Assembly (NCBI RefSeq): GCF_900454495.1
Contig: NZ_UGSI01000001.1
Location: forward strand, 4,528,501 to 4,592,500
Source of the DNA: Paenibacillus macerans
Lineage (GTDB): Bacteria > Bacillota > Bacilli > Paenibacillales > Paenibacillaceae
Length of the DNA stretch: 64,000 nt
Direction: 5' to 3'
Notes under the pieces: generated by a model
What the model saw: only the letters and a program-made list of their open reading frames with translations
What the model was told of the DNA's origin: nothing
Database searches by the model: none
In this document: piece by piece, positions 35,434 through 44,734 of the stretch
How positions within the stretch are numbered: the stretch's first letter is position 1
How the letters are laid out: every line of letters starts with the position of its first letter
Program-made: the position numbers and the translations under genes

Positions 35434-35847
35434 ATGAAACTGAAAAAAGTCGTCATCGTCGGCACCATGGCCGTTGTCATTACCATCACCCCAAGCTTGT
35501 CCGGTTACCTGGCCAGCATCGCCTTTGCGGCTCAAGCCTCCAAGGCGTCCAGTCTTAGCACCGCAACGCTGAGCCCCCAGAGTGAGTTGAACGATGTGCT
35601 TGGCGTCTCTTCGGACAAGGAGATCTACGATTCCCTGCTTGAAGGCCGGTCGCTGGCCGATATCGCCGAAGCCCATGGCCAGGACGCAGACAGCGTCATC
35701 GCCCTGCAAGTCAAGGAAATGCAGGAGCAGCTGCGGCAGCGGCTGGAGCAGGGGAGCCTGACGCAGGAAGCGTACGAACAGCAGCTCCGGGAACTCCCCG
35801 AGCTCATCTCGGGCAGCGTGCACAGCAAGTACAGGATATTGACTTAA
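35434..35847 (+). CDS. Small secreted protein with DUF2680-like C-terminal part
   Basis: A 137-residue protein with a signal peptide (MKLKKVVIVGTMAVV, cleavage near AFA-AQ). The mature part contains DVLGVSSDKEIYDSLLEG then RSLADIAEAHGQDADSVIAL and a coiled-coil-like helix (VKEMQEQLRQRLEQGSLT). This 'K/RSLADIAEE-G' pattern is seen in secreted proteins of the YckD/DUF2680 kind in Bacilli. Function is unknown. The ATG at 35434 has AGAGGA about 9 nt upstream; an in-frame start 27 codons earlier would bury the signal peptide. Confidence 0.75.
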   Translation: MKLKKVVIVGTMAVVITITPSLSGYLASIAFAAQASKASSLSTATLSPQSELNDVLGVSSDKEIYDSLLEGRSLADIAEAHGQDADSVIALQVKEMQEQLRQRLEQGSLTQEAYEQQLRELPELISGSVHSKYRILT

Positions 35848-35921
35848 CCGTCACTTTGGCGGGGCGGCGCACCGTTTAAATCCATCGTCTAAAGCTCCCC
35901 CCTGTCTAAACTCATTCGAGG

Positions 35922-35952
35922 AAAATAGAGGAACTTTTTGCTCCTATTTCGG
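35922..35952. repeat. AAATAG-GGAAC hairpin repeat (family D), copy 1
   Basis: AAATAGAGGAAC and its near-complement flank TTTTTG; the sequence matches 59092-59122 at nearly every base. Each copy is itself a short hairpin. Confidence 0.55.
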
Positions 35953-36156
35953 CAATTGGGTGCGCGCTGACGGCAATAGTGGAATTTTTTATTCTTATTT
36001 TCTCTATCGGAGCGAATAACCGGCAAATGGCCTTACCCGCCACGCAAATAAAGGAATAATTTTCCACTATTGTGTGCAAAACCTCAAAACCGCAGGAAAT
36101 AACGCCCTTTTTTGCGCTTATTTTGGGGGTCAAAAACCGGAATCGGGGCTAGACGG

Positions 36157-36222
36157 GTATTGCACGAGTATTGCACGAGTATTACACAGGTGTTGCACAG
36201 GGGCTGGACAGTTGTTGGACAA
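36157..36222. repeat. Six 11-bp tandem units
   Basis: Consecutive 11-bp units: GTATTGCACGA twice, GTATTACACAG, GTGTTGCACAG, GGGCTGGACAG, TTGTTGGACAA. The first two are identical and later ones drift. The 11-bp period is close to one DNA turn. Confidence 0.65.
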
Positions 36223-36304
36223 AACGATTCGAAGTACCCGGGGCGGGCTAACGGACCGAAGTAACCAACCTTATTTCGGCATTTCGTCAAAATTAAGCGG
36301 TTAG

Positions 36305-36550
36305 GCACTAGCGTTGCATCAAATCTGATCTGACAAAGATACATTCTCTATCCATACAAATTTTCTAACGGATGCCACAAGCGTTATTTGTTCCAAAAAC
36401 GTTGATTTCAAAATCTAACGGTTGCCATAGCGCTTATTTCACTGAAATCCGGCTATTTATGCCTTGATTCAGGCAAATAACGGCGTTCACAACCGTTAGA
36501 ATTTCGAAAGGGGCTTTTTTCGGAAAATAGCCGCTGCTACAACCGTTAGA
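36305..36550. repeat. Compound dispersed repeat (family A), copy 2
   Basis: About 245 bp aligned with 13440-13682 along their full length, with the same nested TAACGGTTGCCA and AACCGTTAG units in direct and inverted order. The middle (TTGCCATAGCGCTTATTTCA) is identical. Confidence 0.75.
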
Positions 36551-36573
36551 TTTCCGGTCAGCTTTTACAGGAA

Positions 36574-36599
36574 AGCCCTGAGGCATATGCCTCAGGGCT
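36574..36599 (-). terminator. Terminator after the LtaS-like gene
   Basis: A perfect 26-bp palindrome (AGCCCTGAGGCAT and its complement), 9 bp past the stop. The T run is short. Confidence 0.65.
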
Positions 36600-36608
36600 G
36601 TTTGCGTC

Positions 36609-38753
36609 TCACTGCCCCCGCTTGGGAAGCAGCTTCACGTATTCGTCCGAGAGCTTCATCAGCTCCGTGACATAATCGTAGTCGCCGCGGTAAGGTGAGA
36701 TATCCGTCACCGGCTGCAGCGTCTTCAGCGACACGGCCGTGCCGTCGTCGAAGCCTTGACCCGGCACGAACATCACCTCATCGTTGAAAAACGATCCGGT
36801 CGGCAAATAATAGCGCATGCCGATCACGTTCCGGTCGATGTTGAGCAGATCCTGGCCCAATGCGGTAAAACCTTCGTCCGCCAGCGAAACGCCGAGCAGG
36901 TTTGCGATCGTCGGCAGAATGTCGACCTGGCCGCCGGTACGCTCCACGACCTGCCCGCTCTTCGCTCCGGGTACATGGACGATCAGCGGAATGTTGAAGC
37001 GGCTGATCCGCTCGTCATAAGCGATGCCGAGCTTTTCGCGGATCTCCCCGGCGCTGACGTCATTCGGCTGTAAACCGAAATGATCCCCGTAAAACACCAG
37101 CATCGTATTGTCCCATAAGCCGGCTTGCTTCAAACGGTCGATCAATGTCCCGATCGCGTAATCGGTATAGTTGACGGCCTGGATGTAATTGCCCAGCATC
37201 GTCCCCTCCATGTCGGCGGGCAGCTGGATATGCCGGCGGTCCTGCGGCACGACAAACGGAGAATGGCTCGACGTCGTCACAAACTGAGCGTAAAACGGCT
37301 TGGACTGCGCCTTGATTTCCGCCAGCTTCTCTACGCCCACCCGGTACATCTCCTCGTCGGAGGCCCCGAAGTCGTTAAAATGATCGTTCGTATAGTACGG
37401 CTTGTCATAATACTTGTCAAAATGGAGCGCCGGGTACAGCTTGTTGCGGTCCCAAAACGTCACATTATTGATATGGAACGTATTCGCCACGTACCCGTGC
37501 CCCTGCAAGAGCCGCGGCAGACTCGGCAGTTGGCGGTCGCCGAAGCTCGTCGACATCGCGGCCGCGGCCGTCGGATAAATCGACGTGTTGGACATGAACT
37601 CGGCGTCCGAGGTATTGCCCGGCCCGATCTGCTGGAATACGTGCGGGAAGTAGAACCCTTCCTTGGCCAGCTTGTTCAGCACCGGCGTGACCTCCTGCCC
37701 GTTCAGGGTCAGGTTGATCGGGAAGTTCTGGAACGACTCCATCTGCACGACGATCAGGTTCATCCCCTGAGCCGATCCGAAAAAGTCGGGAGCCGCTTTC
37801 GAAGAAGCCGCAACGGCCGAAGTGTTTGCAGTGCCTGTAGCGCCAGTATTGCCCGTAGCCTCCGGACTTTTTACGTCCGTAGTTTCCGCAGTTGGGGTTC
37901 CCGCAACGCCCGTTCCGCCGGTAGCCGGGGTTCCCGCTTTATCCGAAGCACCCATAGCGCCAGCGCCAGCCGATCCCCCCGCTTCTCCCGTATCCGCCCG
38001 GTAAGGGTACGTGCTTTGCAGCTGCCGGATCTTGGCGATCGTCTCCTGCAAATTTCCTGCCGCGATCATCCGTTCCTCTTCCTGGTCGCGGATGGCCGCG
38101 TCCACCTGGAAATTGAGGAAGCCGACGCTTTCGGCCCGCACCAGCTCGTTATCGATCCCTTTGCCCGCGCGGATGTAGAGCCCGGACAGCAGCAGGCTGG
38201 CGATCAGGATAAAGGCGACTCCCACCTTCCAAACCAGCCCTGCTCGCGGACGGTCGGTGCGGAAGTTCAGCCCTCCCCGCGAAGTCCGGGTGCCGAAACT
38301 TAAAGTTCCCTGCGGCCGCCCTGAACGGAATGCCCCGCCGCGGCGGACAAGCCCGATGATTTTGATCAGGAGCAACACCGCCAGATCGGCAAAATACAGA
38401 AACTGCCCCGGCCGAAGCAAAGCGCCGATGCTCGCTTTCACCTCGGGCACCTGGCCCAGTCCGCTAAGCACCTTATAAGTCGGCACTGTCCCGAAGTAGG
38501 CGAAGTACACCGTGGCGGCAAACAGAATGAACGACAGGACAAAATTAAATCCGAAAAATGTCCACCATTTGCCTTTGGCCGGCGTCACCAGCTCCACCAG
38601 GCAGAGGAGGGCCAGCACCGACAGCAGCTCGCCGGGCAGTCCCGCCGGATGGAAGCCGCCGTAAAAAAAGTACCGCAGCAACAGCAATTTCACGCCGATC
38701 AGCACGAACGTTTCAACGATTTTGTAGCGACTGGATGAAAATATGTTTCGCAT
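36609..38753 (-). CDS. LtaS-type sulfatase-fold membrane enzyme
   Basis: A 714-residue protein with about five N-terminal membrane helices (to about residue 210) and an extracellular sulfatase-fold domain (about 330-690). The presumed catalytic Thr is in GPGNTSDAEF near residue 380. VVQMESFQNFPI near 333 carries a metal-binding Glu, and VFYGDHFG near 555 carries metal-binding Asp-His. LtaS enzymes polymerise glycerol phosphate onto a lipid anchor to make lipoteichoic acid; related enzymes only prime or transfer single units. A Gly/Ala/Thr-rich linker (about 250-325) joins the two halves and is longer than usual. GAGGT precedes ATG 38753 by 6 nt. Confidence 0.9.
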   Translation of the reverse strand: MRNIFSSSRYKIVETFVLIGVKLLLLRYFFYGGFHPAGLPGELLSVLALLCLVELVTPAKGKWWTFFGFNFVLSFILFAATVYFAYFGTVPTYKVLSGLGQVPEVKASIGALLRPGQFLYFADLAVLLLIKIIGLVRRGGAFRSGRPQGTLSFGTRTSRGGLNFRTDRPRAGLVWKVGVAFILIASLLLSGLYIRAGKGIDNELVRAESVGFLNFQVDAAIRDQEEERMIAAGNLQETIAKIRQLQSTYPYRADTGEAGGSAGAGAMGASDKAGTPATGGTGVAGTPTAETTDVKSPEATGNTGATGTANTSAVAASSKAAPDFFGSAQGMNLIVVQMESFQNFPINLTLNGQEVTPVLNKLAKEGFYFPHVFQQIGPGNTSDAEFMSNTSIYPTAAAAMSTSFGDRQLPSLPRLLQGHGYVANTFHINNVTFWDRNKLYPALHFDKYYDKPYYTNDHFNDFGASDEEMYRVGVEKLAEIKAQSKPFYAQFVTTSSHSPFVVPQDRRHIQLPADMEGTMLGNYIQAVNYTDYAIGTLIDRLKQAGLWDNTMLVFYGDHFGLQPNDVSAGEIREKLGIAYDERISRFNIPLIVHVPGAKSGQVVERTGGQVDILPTIANLLGVSLADEGFTALGQDLLNIDRNVIGMRYYLPTGSFFNDEVMFVPGQGFDDGTAVSLKTLQPVTDISPYRGDYDYVTELMKLSDEYVKLLPKRGQ

Positions 38754-38863
38754 CTTTTTACCTCGATTTTATTCCCGTTTTACAAAAGCACGGTTTTCTA
38801 TCTGTTTATTATAGCACGGTAAAATCGAGAGTCGAACTTCTATAAATTGTAAGATAGCCGTAC

Positions 38864-41410
38864 CTATACAAAATCGGCCATGGACCGGATCCGGATTTCC
38901 CCCGGAGCTCCCGGAACAAACGCCTCATCATCCGCGGCCGCGCCGCGCCGGTGGAACTCCACGGTCACCGGCACGCCAGGCATCATATCAAAGTAATTGT
39001 CGGAGAAGATGCCTTCCCGTTCGGCTTGGATCCAAACCTGACGCGCCAGTACGCCGCTCACAAGCGTATACTTGCCGCCGCCGCTGCCCGGCGTTTCCCG
39101 CACCTCGATTTGCGCCGCTGGCAAAATAAGGTCTTTGCCGGAAACAAAGTAAAACGGCTTGCTGTCCGCAGGTGCCCCGTCCAGTTCCAGGCTGGCGAGC
39201 AGGACAACCTGCCGCGGGTCGCGGTTTTCCAGCCAAGCTTCCCTTGCGAAAGAGACCGCCTCCTTGGCGGAATCCGCCGCAATATTAACCTCCTGTACCG
39301 TTTCTTTAAGCACTCCGCCGCCCACATCGTAAAGCGTTAGGCGCAGCTTTCCCGAAACGTTTTCCCGTTTGTCGGAAACGATGCTAACGGCAATTTTGCC
39401 GTCTTCCGGTTCGTACACCGACAGCATCACGTCTCCGAAGCTGCGGCGCACCGCATACTGCAGCGCTTTCCAGCGGCCGTAATAATCCATGCCCGCCCAG
39501 GAGGCGACCGGCCAGCAGTCGTTCATCTGCCAATACAGCGTGCCCATGCAATAAGGCTTGTTCCGGCGGTGCGCCTCGATCGCCGTGCGGATCGCCTCCG
39601 CCTGCAGCACCTGGCTCATGTACAGGAACGCCTTGAAATCCCGCGGCACCGGCAAATAGATGTCCATGTATTCCTTGATGAGCTGATTGCCCCGGCCGTT
39701 TTTCTGATGCGCCAGCATAATGTCCGATTCCAGCTCCAGCGCGCTTTCCGGCGCGTATTTCAGTACCGAATCCAGCTCGGGGAACGATTGAAAACCGTAT
39801 TCGCTCATAAACCGGCCGATCCGGGTGTTGTAATTGGCGAACGGCTCGACCGCGTGCCACACGCCCCAATAATGGATATCGCCTTCGCCGGACACCTTAT
39901 AGGCGTGCTGGTCCGCGTCGCCCGTCAGATCGCGCAGCGGCGAGGACGGCCAGTAAGCGATCCCGCCCGCCAGCCGTTCCACCGCCCGCGGCAAAATATC
40001 GTGGAATACGGCCTCATAATCGGCCCAAATCCGCTCGCGAACATCGGCCGCATAGGTTTCCTTCCAGCCCCAGCCGGCATTTTCCGCATAATGCGACCAG
40101 GCCGAATCGATCTCGTTGTTGCCGCACCACAAAGCGATGCACGGATGATTGCGCAACCGTTTGATATTATGCTCCGCTTCCCGGGCGACATTTTCCAGGA
40201 ACTCCGCGTCTCCCGGGTACATACTGCAAGCAAACATAAAGTCCTGCCACACCAAAAGCCCGTATTCGTCGCACAATTCGTAAAAAACATCCTGCTCGTA
40301 AATCCCGCCGCCCCAGACGCGCAGCATGTTCATGCCGCTTGCGGCGGCCGAAGCGATCTCATGCCGGTAGCGCTCCGCCGTCACCTCCGTCACGAAGCTA
40401 TCGTTCGGAATATGGTTGGCGCCTTTGGCGAACACGGAGACGCCGTTCAGTTCAAAGCGGAAGGAAGCTCCCGCCTCGTCCTGCTCGCGGACCAGCTTGA
40501 TTTCGCGCAAGCCCGTTCGCACCGCCGCGTCGGCTTCCAGCGTACCATTCGCGCCGATCAACTCCGCCTTAAACGTATACATCGCCGGCTCCCCCAAGCC
40601 CCGGCACCACCACAGCTTCGGCTGCGCCAAGGTCAGCGGCAGCTCCACCTCCTGCAGTCCCGGCTTCAGAGCAACCTGCCGCTCCCATACCGCTTCCCCG
40701 GCGGAGACGCGCAGTCGGCCTTCCCACGCGGCGGCCGCTTCCACCTCCACAACCGCCGCCAATTCGGCAGCCTCCGGCGCAACGCGGTCCTGGCGGATGA
40801 ACACATCGCGGATGACCGGACCGCCCCACGCTTCGATCCGGGCTTCCCGCCAAATGCCGCACGTCACCAGCCGCGGTCCCCAATCCCAGCCGTAATGGTA
40901 AGGAGCTTTGCGGGCAAATACGCTGACTCTGCGGTCCCCAAGCCCGCCCAGCTCCGCTTGGTCGTTCGAAGCCGGCAAATCGTAACCTAGCCGCTCCAGC
41001 TTCGGCAAATCTTCGGCGATCGGGGAACGGAAGCGCACCGTGACCGTATTCGTTCCTTCGCTGAGCAGCGCTTTAATGTCCGCCCGCCAGGAGCGGAACA
41101 TATTGTCGGCCGACAAAACATGCCGGCCGTTCACCGAAACGTCCGCATACGTGTCCAACCCTTCAAACACGATTTCGATTCGCGGCAGCTTCGCCCACCC
41201 TTCATGCAGTTCAAACGAAGTTTGATATTCCCAATCCTTCTTGTCGATCCACTGCAGCTCATGCTCATTCGTGCCATAAAACGGGTCGGGAATCAGCCCG
41301 TTCAGCCGCAGGTCCGTATGCACCGTTCCCGGAACCCGCGCCGGCAGCCACTCCGCTTCATCGAACGCCTTGAATTGCCAATCGCCGAGCACATATCGTT
41401 GGTTGTTCAT
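38864..41410 (-). CDS. GH2 beta-mannosidase
   Basis: An 848-residue glycoside hydrolase family 2 protein of the beta-mannosidase type, in the usual size range. The N-terminal sugar-binding domain (VPGTVHTDLRLNGLIPDPFYG) is followed by an immunoglobulin-like domain and the TIM-barrel (about 310-620). The acid/base Glu is in LWCGNNEID near residue 431 and the nucleophile Glu in FMSEYGFQ near 535. No signal peptide is present, so it probably cleaves imported beta-mannosides in the cytoplasm. GAGGAGG precedes the ATG. It diverges from a sugar transporter operon 257 bp away, which may supply its substrate. Confidence 0.95.
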   Translation of the reverse strand: MNNQRYVLGDWQFKAFDEAEWLPARVPGTVHTDLRLNGLIPDPFYGTNEHELQWIDKKDWEYQTSFELHEGWAKLPRIEIVFEGLDTYADVSVNGRHVLSADNMFRSWRADIKALLSEGTNTVTVRFRSPIAEDLPKLERLGYDLPASNDQAELGGLGDRRVSVFARKAPYHYGWDWGPRLVTCGIWREARIEAWGGPVIRDVFIRQDRVAPEAAELAAVVEVEAAAAWEGRLRVSAGEAVWERQVALKPGLQEVELPLTLAQPKLWWCRGLGEPAMYTFKAELIGANGTLEADAAVRTGLREIKLVREQDEAGASFRFELNGVSVFAKGANHIPNDSFVTEVTAERYRHEIASAAASGMNMLRVWGGGIYEQDVFYELCDEYGLLVWQDFMFACSMYPGDAEFLENVAREAEHNIKRLRNHPCIALWCGNNEIDSAWSHYAENAGWGWKETYAADVRERIWADYEAVFHDILPRAVERLAGGIAYWPSSPLRDLTGDADQHAYKVSGEGDIHYWGVWHAVEPFANYNTRIGRFMSEYGFQSFPELDSVLKYAPESALELESDIMLAHQKNGRGNQLIKEYMDIYLPVPRDFKAFLYMSQVLQAEAIRTAIEAHRRNKPYCMGTLYWQMNDCWPVASWAGMDYYGRWKALQYAVRRSFGDVMLSVYEPEDGKIAVSIVSDKRENVSGKLRLTLYDVGGGVLKETVQEVNIAADSAKEAVSFAREAWLENRDPRQVVLLASLELDGAPADSKPFYFVSGKDLILPAAQIEVRETPGSGGGKYTLVSGVLARQVWIQAEREGIFSDNYFDMMPGVPVTVEFHRRGAAADDEAFVPGAPGEIRIRSMADFV

Positions 41411-41594
41411 AAGCCCTCCTCAAGTTGTAAGTTATGAACCCTATTATAGTCGATAATCGTTATTTTTTGTTATATTATTTGTTAGCAACATAACCGCCAT
41501 GTTTATTCCGAAACTATCATATAAATAATCTATTGTCATCCACTCCTCCGCCGAAAACAAGCAAAACAAAGACAATAAATAATAACACAATACA

Positions 41595-41623
41595 TTTTCA
41601 TTATTATAACAAAGCGATACAAT
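41595..41623 (+). promoter_or_regulatory. Candidate promoter of the CUT1 transporter operon
   Basis: TTTTCA (41595-41600) and TACAAT (41618-41623) are 17 bp apart. The -35 box is weak, which fits activation by the nearby response regulator. The cre site starts 6 bp after the -10 box. Confidence 0.45.
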
Positions 41624-41628
41624 CAATC

Positions 41629-41642
41629 TGTAAGCGCTAACA
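41629..41642. promoter_or_regulatory. Catabolite-responsive element (cre)
   Basis: TGTAAGCGCTAACA fits the CcpA consensus TGWAANCGNTNWCA at every fixed position. It lies between the candidate -10 box and the binding-protein start, where CcpA would block transcription when preferred sugars are present. Confidence 0.88.
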
Positions 41643-41667
41643 TATCTTTGTAAAAGGGGCGATCACA

Positions 41668-42987
41668 TTGAAAAAACAACTCCTGATGACTTTCATGCTG
41701 ATCTTTACATTCGCAACCGTACTGGCCGGGTGCGGCGGCGGAGGGAGCGCGAACGGCGGCGGGAACACAGCTCCGCCGCCGGATAACGGAACCACCGCCG
41801 CAGATAACAAATCGGGCGGCACAAGCGGACAGCTTAGCGGCAAGGTGACCTTTCTGACCAACCGCACCGACATGATCGGCAAGGAATACGACGAATACGT
41901 CAAACGGTTCCACAAGAAGTATCCGAACATCGAAATTGAATTCGAAGCCAGCCAGACGGACTACAACCAGCAGGCCAAAGTCCGCATGGCCAGCGGCGAG
42001 CTGCCGGACCTGATGTTCGTCCCGGACATTCCGAACTCCGATTTGCCGAAATATTTCGCGCCGCTGGACGATTTGGGACTGAGCGCGGAAATTACGTTCA
42101 AGGATTTCAAATCTTACGACGGCAAGCTGTACGGCATTTCGACGGGCAACTCCACGTCCGGGATCGTTTACAACAAAAAGGCGTTCGCCGACGCCGGCAT
42201 TACGGAAATCCCGAAAACCTGGGACGAATTCCTGGCCGCCTGCGAAAAGCTGAAGCAAACCGGCGTCATTCCGCTGGCCTCCAACTTCAAGGACAAATGG
42301 CCGCTGAACAACTGGGTATTCGATTTGCCGAGGGTGATTGAAAACAACAGCAACTTCCCCAACGAAGTGATCAATACGGACGCTCCGTTCACGATGGATA
42401 ACGGGTACGGCAAAGCGATGTCCCTCATCAAGGAGCTGGCCGACAAAGGCTACCTGGAAAAAGACATCAACTCCACCAACTGGGAGCAATCCAAAAAAGA
42501 CCTGGCGAACGGCAAAATGGCGATGTACTTCCTGGGCAACTGGGTGATCAACCAGGTGATCGGCGTCGGCGCGGAGTCCGACAACATCGGGTTTTTCCCG
42601 CTGCCGTTCGATGACTCGGGCGCGAGCAGAGCCGCGCTTAGCCCCGATTTCTTCTACGCCGTCAACAAAGACAGCAAAAACCTGGAGGCGACGAAGGCTT
42701 TCCTGAAATGGATGCTCGAGGATTCCGGTTACGAGGATTTCGCCGGCTTTATCTCTCCGTTGGAAGGCCGCGAATCCAAGTTGTCCCAATTGGCCGAGTT
42801 CCAGGCGAGCGGCGTGGAGCTGCAGGAAGGCACGCCCGATGATCCGAAGGTAGTCGAAATCCGCAACAAGGCGCAAATCGATCTGCCGGCAATCGCCCAG
42901 GAATTCGTCTTGGCCAAAGACCCGCAGGCCGTGCTCGACAAATGGAACAAAGCCTGGGCCAAAGCGAAGCAGGAGCTGGGCTACTAA
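41668..42987 (+). CDS. Sugar-binding lipoprotein of a CUT1 ABC transporter
   Basis: A 439-residue solute-binding protein (SBP_bac_1/UgpB-like). The signal peptide MKKQLLMTFMLIFTFATV ends in lipobox LAGC (Cys near residue 22), followed by a Gly-rich spacer and the binding domain (LSGKVTFLTNRTDM onwards). SGELPDLMFVPDI near 110 and MAMYFLGNWVINQVIG near 290 are typical. The start is TTG 41668, fixed by AAGGGG 9 nt upstream and the signal peptide. It heads a co-directional operon with two permeases and a kinase/regulator pair. The divergent beta-mannosidase suggests manno-oligosaccharides, which is inference. Confidence 0.93.
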   Translation: MKKQLLMTFMLIFTFATVLAGCGGGGSANGGGNTAPPPDNGTTAADNKSGGTSGQLSGKVTFLTNRTDMIGKEYDEYVKRFHKKYPNIEIEFEASQTDYNQQAKVRMASGELPDLMFVPDIPNSDLPKYFAPLDDLGLSAEITFKDFKSYDGKLYGISTGNSTSGIVYNKKAFADAGITEIPKTWDEFLAACEKLKQTGVIPLASNFKDKWPLNNWVFDLPRVIENNSNFPNEVINTDAPFTMDNGYGKAMSLIKELADKGYLEKDINSTNWEQSKKDLANGKMAMYFLGNWVINQVIGVGAESDNIGFFPLPFDDSGASRAALSPDFFYAVNKDSKNLEATKAFLKWMLEDSGYEDFAGFISPLEGRESKLSQLAEFQASGVELQEGTPDDPKVVEIRNKAQIDLPAIAQEFVLAKDPQAVLDKWNKAWAKAKQELGY

Positions 42988-43004
42988 GAAAGAAGGGGAA
43001 CGGC

Positions 43005-43901
43005 ATGTTTGGAACGCTGTCTTATAAAGCGCAGAAAAATATCATTATCGTCTCGTTTTTACTCGTCCCGCTCGCTTTGCTCCTGCTGTTTACCTACTAT
43101 CCCGCGCTGAAGCTGGTCATGTTCAGCTTCACCGATTGGGACGGGTACAGCCCGGAGAAGCCGTGGGTCGGGCTGGCCAATTACCGGGAAGTGTTTACCA
43201 ACCCGGACATATTCGGCGTATTCGCCCATAACTTCGCCTATTTTGTTATGGGCATCATCCAAAATATCATCGCGATTTACTTCGCCGTGATTTTGAACAG
43301 CAGGCTGCGCGGCCGGAACTTTTTCCGGCTGCTGCTGTTCCTGCCTTACATTATGAACGCCGTGGCCGTCGCTTTTATGTTCGGCTATGTTTTCGATACG
43401 ACCCAGGGTTCGCTGAACCTGTTCCTGCAAAGCATCGGGCTGGCCAAACTCGGCGAAACGAGCTGGCTCGGCACGGCCGGCCTGGTCAACTATTCGCTCG
43501 CTTCGACCGGGCTGTGGCGGTTCATGGGCTATAACATGGTGATTTACATCGCCGCTTTGCAGGCGATCCCCCGCGACATGTACGAAGCGGCCAAAATCGA
43601 CGGCGCCGGGGCCATGCAAACGTTTTGGCGGATTACGCTGCCGAACATGAAGCCGGTCATCCAGTTGAACCTGTTCCTGACCGTCACCGGCGCGCTGGAG
43701 GTGTTCGATCTTCCGTTCGTCCTGACCAAAGGAGGGCCGGCCGGCGCGAGCCAAACATACGTGCAGCGGGTAATGGAGACTGCTTTTGCTTACAACCATT
43801 ACGGGCTTGCTTCGGCGATGAGCATTATTTTGCTGATGTTCGTGATCATCGTCGTGGGGCTTCAACAGTTTGTGCTTAGCAGAGGAGGAAACGGCAAATG
43901 A
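43005..43901 (+). CDS. CUT1 sugar ABC permease, MalF/UgpA type
   Basis: A 298-residue inner-membrane permease with six hydrophobic segments. The EAA loop YEAAKIDGAGAMQTFWRITL lies near residue 190, and FVLTKGGPAGASQTYV near 240 is a common signature in this subfamily. ATG 43005 is chosen for AAGGGGAACGGC directly upstream; the earlier in-frame ATG at 42942 lies inside the preceding gene. It overlaps the next permease gene by 4 bases (ATGA). Its ATPase is not encoded here and is probably a shared MsmX-like protein. Confidence 0.94.
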   Translation: MFGTLSYKAQKNIIIVSFLLVPLALLLLFTYYPALKLVMFSFTDWDGYSPEKPWVGLANYREVFTNPDIFGVFAHNFAYFVMGIIQNIIAIYFAVILNSRLRGRNFFRLLLFLPYIMNAVAVAFMFGYVFDTTQGSLNLFLQSIGLAKLGETSWLGTAGLVNYSLASTGLWRFMGYNMVIYIAALQAIPRDMYEAAKIDGAGAMQTFWRITLPNMKPVIQLNLFLTVTGALEVFDLPFVLTKGGPAGASQTYVQRVMETAFAYNHYGLASAMSIILLMFVIIVVGLQQFVLSRGGNGK

Positions 43902-44731
43902 GCAGACGCAAATTCACTTTCCCGGATGCGCTGAAATACCTGACCTTGCTGATCGGGGTTTTTGTCGTGCTGTTCCCTCCGTACGTCGTCATCGTCAACT
44001 CCTTCAAATCAAGCAATGAATTTAATACCGCCAGCACGATGGCGCTGCCGCAAAGCTTTTTCAATTTTGAAAATTTCAAGATCGTGTTTGAACGGGGCGG
44101 CCTATTGAGCGGGTTCGGTAATACGCTGGTCATTATTTGCGTGTCCCTGGTCTTCAATATCCTATTCGGAACGATGGTGGCTTACGTGCTGGGGCGGTTT
44201 TCTTTTAAGCTGAAAAAAGCGGTTTTCGGCCTGTATCTGTTCGCGACCGTCATTCCCGGCATTACGACCCAGGTCGCTACCTTCGGCATCATCAAATCGC
44301 TGGGCCTGTACAATACGCTGGGAGCTCCGATCATCCTGTACGTCGGCGCGGACGTGATCCAGATCATTTTATATTTGCAGTTTATCCGCAACATTCCCGT
44401 CGACCTCGACGAAAGCGCCATGGCCGAAGGCGCCTCCCTGTTCCGGATTTACCGTTCGATCATTTTTCCGCTGCTGACGCCGGCGACGGCCACGCTGATC
44501 ATTTTGAAGACAATCAGCATTTACAACGATATGTACACGCCGTACCTTTACATGCCGAAGCAAAGCCTGGGCGTGGTGACGACGGTGCTGATGCGCTTCC
44601 AGGGCGTCAACGTGGCCGACTGGAACCTGATTTGCGCGGCGATCCTGCTGATTCTGCTGCCTACCGTGGTGCTGTATTTTTTCCTGCAAAAATATATCTT
44701 TGAAGGCGTTACCAGCGGTGCGGTAAAATGA
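43898..44731 (+). CDS. CUT1 sugar ABC permease, MalG/UgpE type
   Basis: A 277-residue permease with six hydrophobic segments, the partner of the preceding MalF-type subunit. The EAA loop DESAMAEGASLFRIYRSIIF lies near residue 170, where the Asp usual in this loop is replaced by Glu (AEGAS), and the C-terminus ends FEGVTSGAVK, a common ending in this family. The GAGGAGG ribosome site lies within the end of the previous gene. The kinase gene starts 3 bp after its stop, so transporter and kinase are co-transcribed. Confidence 0.94.
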   Translation: MSRRKFTFPDALKYLTLLIGVFVVLFPPYVVIVNSFKSSNEFNTASTMALPQSFFNFENFKIVFERGGLLSGFGNTLVIICVSLVFNILFGTMVAYVLGRFSFKLKKAVFGLYLFATVIPGITTQVATFGIIKSLGLYNTLGAPIILYVGADVIQIILYLQFIRNIPVDLDESAMAEGASLFRIYRSIIFPLLTPATATLIILKTISIYNDMYTPYLYMPKQSLGVVTTVLMRFQGVNVADWNLICAAILLILLPTVVLYFFLQKYIFEGVTSGAVK

Positions 44732-44734
44732 GGT

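Larger units (their letters stand above)
35848..36608. other. 760-bp non-coding spacer with several repeat types
   Basis: No gene is supported. In order: a GGAACTTTTTG hairpin repeat (35922-35952), AT-rich sequence, an array of six 11-bp units (36157-36222), a CTAACGGAC unit (from 36248), the second copy of the compound family-A repeat (36305-36550) and the terminator of the LtaS-like gene (36574-36599). Confidence 0.7.
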
